NCBI RefSeq assembly: GCF_000718515.1
Contig: NZ_JNZS01000020.1
Location: forward strand, 62,001 to 126,000
DNA length: 64,000 nucleotides
Direction: 5' to 3'
DNA from: Micromonospora parva
GTDB lineage: Bacteria > Actinomycetota > Actinomycetes > Mycobacteriales > Micromonosporaceae
Shown here one piece after another: positions 61,369 through 64,000 of the stretch. Numbering within the stretch: position 1 is the stretch's first letter; each line of letters opens with the position of its first letter. The notes beneath the pieces were generated by a model. That model searched no databases and was not told the origin of the DNA. It was given only the letters and a program-made list of their open reading frames with translations. The translations under genes were made by a program, and so were the position numbers.

Positions 61369-62631
61369 CTAGCCGGGTTCGTTGGTCCCGACCTGGCCCG
61401 CGACGCCGACGTTCAGCGGATCGGCCAGGAGCTTGTCGAACGCCAACTCGGCGGCACCGATCAGGACCGCGTCGCGCCCGAGTGCCGCCGCGCGCAACCG
61501 CAGGTGCTCACGGGAGGCCGGCAGTGGCATGGTGTCCAGGCGGTCCCGGACCACGTCCGCCCCGGCGGTGAAGATGTCGCGCAGCGCGCCGCCGAACACC
61601 ACGAGGTCCGGGTTGACCACGTTGACCAGATTCGCCACGCCGAAGCCGAGCCAGTCCGCCACCCGCTCGACCGCCGCGCGGGCGGTCGGGTCGCCGTCCG
61701 CTGCCGCGCGCAGCACCTCGGCCACCGCCGCGCGGTCGCTCGGGTCACGGCCCGCGTGGCGCAACAGCGCGGCTTCGGAGATCTCGGTTTCCCAGCAGCC
61801 GCGTGAACCGCAGCCGCAGGGCAGGCCGTTGGGATTGACGACCATGTGGCCGACCTTGCCACTGTGACCCCGGTGGCCGACCACCAGTCGGCCACCGATG
61901 ATGATGCCGGCGCTGATGCCGAGGTCGCCGTGCAGGTATATGACGTCGTCGACACCGACCGCGACGCCGCGCACGTGCTCGGCCAGGCCGGCGATGTCGG
62001 CAAGGTCGCCGGCCACGAAACCGGGGCCGGCGCTGAACTCCGCCCCCAGCGCGGCGCCGAGAGTCTCGTCCATGCTGGCGATCCGGATCCTGCCGTCCGG
62101 GTCGCGGGTGGTGTCGGTGACCCCGGCGGCGCCGCCGACCAGCAGCGCGTCGCCCACCACGGCGCGTTCCATGTCCCGGACCAGGTCGGCGAGGGGTCCG
62201 ACGGCGTCGATCGCCGACATGCCGCTGGGTCGCGGGAACTCCCGCCGATCGAGGATCTGCCCGCCGAGGCCGACCCGGGCGGCACGCAGCCGGTCGGCGT
62301 CGATACTCAACGCGTGGGCGTAGACCCGGTCGGAGCGGGGACTGACCACCAGTGAGGGGCGGCCGGCGCGGCGGGTGGTGGCCGGCGCCTCCTCGGTGAC
62401 CAGGCCGCTGGTGACCAGGTCGGCCGCGAGGGCGCCGATGGTGCTTCGGTTGAGCCCGAGCCGGCTGGTCAGCTCGGCGCGGGACGTCGGTCCGTGCAGG
62501 TGGACGTAGCGCAGAACAGCGCCGAGGTTCTGCCGCCGGATCTCCTCCTGGCTGGCGCCGGGGAGCGACGGCAGCGGGGATTCAGCGTTGCGGCCGACGC
62601 CGGCTGGCCTGGACCGTACTGGTGCCGCCAC
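61369..62631 (-). CDS. ROK-family transcriptional regulator
   Basis: A 420-residue ROK (repressor, ORF, kinase) protein. The N-terminal winged helix (about 30-95) has RQNLGAVLRYVHLHGPTSRAE and RLGLNRSTIGALAADL. The ROK fold (about 100-420) has IYLHGDLGISAGIIIGGRLV and a zinc motif CGCGSRGCWETEIS that is the family hallmark. The GTG start has GGAAGGAGG upstream. It lies immediately downstream of the sugar-uptake operon on the same strand, separated by a terminator, and probably represses it in response to a sugar. Confidence 0.88.
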   Translation of the reverse strand: MAAPVRSRPAGVGRNAESPLPSLPGASQEEIRRQNLGAVLRYVHLHGPTSRAELTSRLGLNRSTIGALAADLVTSGLVTEEAPATTRRAGRPSLVVSPRSDRVYAHALSIDADRLRAARVGLGGQILDRREFPRPSGMSAIDAVGPLADLVRDMERAVVGDALLVGGAAGVTDTTRDPDGRIRIASMDETLGAALGAEFSAGPGFVAGDLADIAGLAEHVRGVAVGVDDVIYLHGDLGISAGIIIGGRLVVGHRGHSGKVGHMVVNPNGLPCGCGSRGCWETEISEAALLRHAGRDPSDRAAVAEVLRAAADGDPTARAAVERVADWLGFGVANLVNVVNPDLVVFGGALRDIFTAGADVVRDRLDTMPLPASREHLRLRAAALGRDAVLIGAAELAFDKLLADPLNVGVAGQVGTNEPG

Positions 62632-62683
62632 GGTCAGACCTCCTTCCGGGTCGATGCCGGTTGGTGCGGGGGTGCACTGACGA

Positions 62684-62719
62684 CGATGGGTCCCGGAAGA
62701 GGAGACCCGGGACCCATCG
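62684..62719 (-). terminator. Perfect 13-bp terminator hairpin
   Basis: CGATGGGTCCCGG (62684-62696) pairs with CCGGGACCCATCG (62707-62719) around ten bases, about 25 bases past the sugar-binding protein stop. Confidence 0.75.
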
Positions 62720-62743
62720 GCGTTGCTACCTACCGTGCGGTGA

Positions 62744-63847
62744 TTACTTGGTGAGCGGCGCGAGCTTCGGGTCGTTGGCGTACGCCTCAGCCGCGTTCGC
62801 CTTGGTGACGGCGACCGGCGGGAGCAGGAACGTGTCGACGACCTTGCTGCCGTTGTTGTACGACTCGGTGTCGTTCACCTGCGGCTTGTCACCGGCCTGG
62901 AGAGCCTTGACCATGTTGATGGTCTCCTTCACCAGGTTGCGGGTGTCCTTGTTGATCGTCATGTACTGCTCGCCAGCGACGATCGACTTGACCGACTCGA
63001 CCTCGGAGTCCTGACCGGTGACCACCGGGATCGGCTTGCCGGCACCCTTGACCGAGGTCAGGATGGCGCGGGCCAGGGTGTCGTTCGGGGAGAGGACGCC
63101 GTCCAGCTCCTTGTTGCCGTAGGTCGAGGTCAGCAGCTGGTCCATGCGGGCCTGCGCACCCTCGGCCTTCCAGCCCTGGATGGCGGTCTGCTTGACGTCC
63201 TTCTGACCCGAGGCGACAACGACGTTGCCCTTGTCGATCTCCGGCTTGAGCACGTCCATCGCGCCGTTGAAGAAGACACCGGCGTTGTTGTCGTCCGGCG
63301 AGCCGGAGAACAGTTCGATGTTGTACGGGCCGTTCGGCTTCTTGGCCTTCATGCCGTCCAGCAGGGCCTGGCCCTGGAGCTGGCCGACCTTGAAGTTGTC
63401 GAACGCGACGTAGTAGTCGAGGTCCGGCGTGTTGGTGATGAGCCGGTCGTACGCGATCACCTTGGCACCGGCGGCGTGCGCCGCGGCGACCTGGGTCGAC
63501 AGCTGCGCGGCGTCGGTCGCGCCGATGACGATGACCTTGGCGCCCTTGGTGGTCATGGCGGTGATCTGGGCCTGCTGGTCGGCGACAGTGGTCGACGCGC
63601 CCGCGTACTGCACGTCAGCCTGGAAACCGGCCTCCTTGAGACCGTTGGTGAACAGGTCGCCGGCGAGGACCCAGTTCTCCGAGGTCTTGGCCGGAAGGGC
63701 CACGCCGATCAGGGAGTTGGCAGCGAAGCCCTTGGCGGCCTCGCCGCCGGAGTCGCTGTCGCCGTCACGGCCGGAGCCGCAGCCAGCGAGGGCCAGCATG
63801 GCGGCGGCGCTGACCGCGACCACCGACGTGCCGAAGAATTTACGCAT
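62744..63847 (-). CDS. Sugar ABC transporter substrate-binding lipoprotein (ChvE/XylF-like)
   Basis: A 367-residue periplasmic-binding-type lipoprotein. The signal peptide ends in the lipobox LAGC with Cys23. Two-lobed fold of the ribose/xylose class: IGVALPAKTSENWVLAGDLF, KVIVIGATDAAQL, GAKVIAYDRLITNT, VVTGQDSEVESVKSIVAGEQYMTI. It is close to multiple-monosaccharide (ChvE/XylF-like) binders for xylose, arabinose or glucose. It follows another gene by 51 bases and precedes a terminator, then the ROK repressor. The ATG has AAAGGCA about 14 bases upstream, which is a weak site. Confidence 0.87.
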   Translation of the reverse strand: MRKFFGTSVVAVSAAAMLALAGCGSGRDGDSDSGGEAAKGFAANSLIGVALPAKTSENWVLAGDLFTNGLKEAGFQADVQYAGASTTVADQQAQITAMTTKGAKVIVIGATDAAQLSTQVAAAHAAGAKVIAYDRLITNTPDLDYYVAFDNFKVGQLQGQALLDGMKAKKPNGPYNIELFSGSPDDNNAGVFFNGAMDVLKPEIDKGNVVVASGQKDVKQTAIQGWKAEGAQARMDQLLTSTYGNKELDGVLSPNDTLARAILTSVKGAGKPIPVVTGQDSEVESVKSIVAGEQYMTINKDTRNLVKETINMVKALQAGDKPQVNDTESYNNGSKVVDTFLLPPVAVTKANAAEAYANDPKLAPLTK

Positions 63848-63899
63848 GGTGAGGACTTGCCTTTCTTGAGGTGTAACAGGGTGGTGAGGTCGGTGGCCG

Positions 63900-64000
63900 T
63901 CAGCCGGACACCGCTGCCTTGGCGGGCTCGCGCTCCGCGTCCGGCGGTGAGGCGGGTGGGGCGGAGTCGTCGCGGCGGAAGGGCCGCATCAGGCTCCCGA
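63900..64000 (-). CDS. C-terminal end of an upstream gene (partial)
   Basis: Only the last 33 codons are inside the window; they end REPAKAAVSG before the TGA at 63900-63902. The polar, Pro/Asp/Glu-rich tail after LMRPFRRDD fits the cytoplasmic C-terminus of a sugar ABC transporter permease, as expected beside the sugar-binding protein 52 bases downstream. Identity cannot be proved from so few residues. Confidence 0.5.
   Translation of the reverse strand, partial: GSLMRPFRRDDSAPPASPPDAEREPAKAAVSG

Overview
The window is high-GC actinobacterial DNA. Several signs point to a Micromonospora-like member of the Micromonosporaceae: very high third-position GC, GTG starts used freely, many apparently leaderless genes, AfsR/SARP-type regulators, mycothiol-type DinB proteins, a SAM-IV riboswitch, and a GTTGATCAAGAA-type inverted repeat of a kind I associate with that family. 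The assignment is an inference from gene content and style. No rRNA, intact tRNA, transposase, integrase or CRISPR array was seen.

Layout. 1-10.7 kb: the end of a secreted SGNH esterase, an alpha/beta hydrolase, small hypotheticals, a DUF72 protein, two DinB proteins, an SCP2/glycogen-debranching-type operon, a zinc alcohol dehydrogenase and a 2H phosphoesterase. 10.7-18.4 kb: CorA, an APC permease, then a SAM-IV riboswitch, a cysteine-containing leader peptide and a possible attenuator ahead of a three-gene amino-acid ABC importer, and a Na+/H+ antiporter. 18.5-28.6 kb: a large SARP-ATPase regulator, a haloacetate-dehalogenase-like hydrolase, two small membrane/coiled-coil proteins, a membrane-embedded lipase-like protein, an SDR oxidoreductase beside a truncated remnant of its usual regulator, and a TetR regulator. 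28.7-36.7 kb: two secreted peptidoglycan hydrolases (GH25 and NlpC/P60-like) that share a 1.08-kb calcium-binding repeat module, a second SARP/NB-ARC/TPR regulator and a lipoprotein. 36.7-42.3 kb: an SDR-MFS operon divergent from a histidine kinase/response regulator pair, then a Gfo/Idh oxidoreductase. 42.5-45.1 kb: a DUF1062 protein, a repeat-rich stretch and a NYN-LOTUS protein. 45.3-53.7 kb: a secreted beta-helix glycanase, a lone maltokinase cap domain, an SRPBCC-TM-CBM fusion, a nitronate monooxygenase, a secreted beta-propeller and an SGNH-ricin protein. 54-64 kb: MntH, a GntR/ABC operon with its own operator, an AlkX-like DNA glycosylase, a DrrAB-type exporter under a palindromic operator, a ROK regulator and a sugar-binding lipoprotein.

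Themes. Many products face the cell envelope or extracellular polysaccharide, including the GH25, NlpC, beta-helix glycanase, SGNH and CBM proteins. The best regulatory locus is 13.98-16.8 kb, where a SAM riboswitch, a cysteine-containing leader peptide and alternative hairpins are stacked before one transporter operon. No secondary-metabolite megasynthase or classical defence island is present. The most unusual architectures are the SRPBCC-TM-CBM fusion and the paired hydrolases with collinear duplicated repeats.
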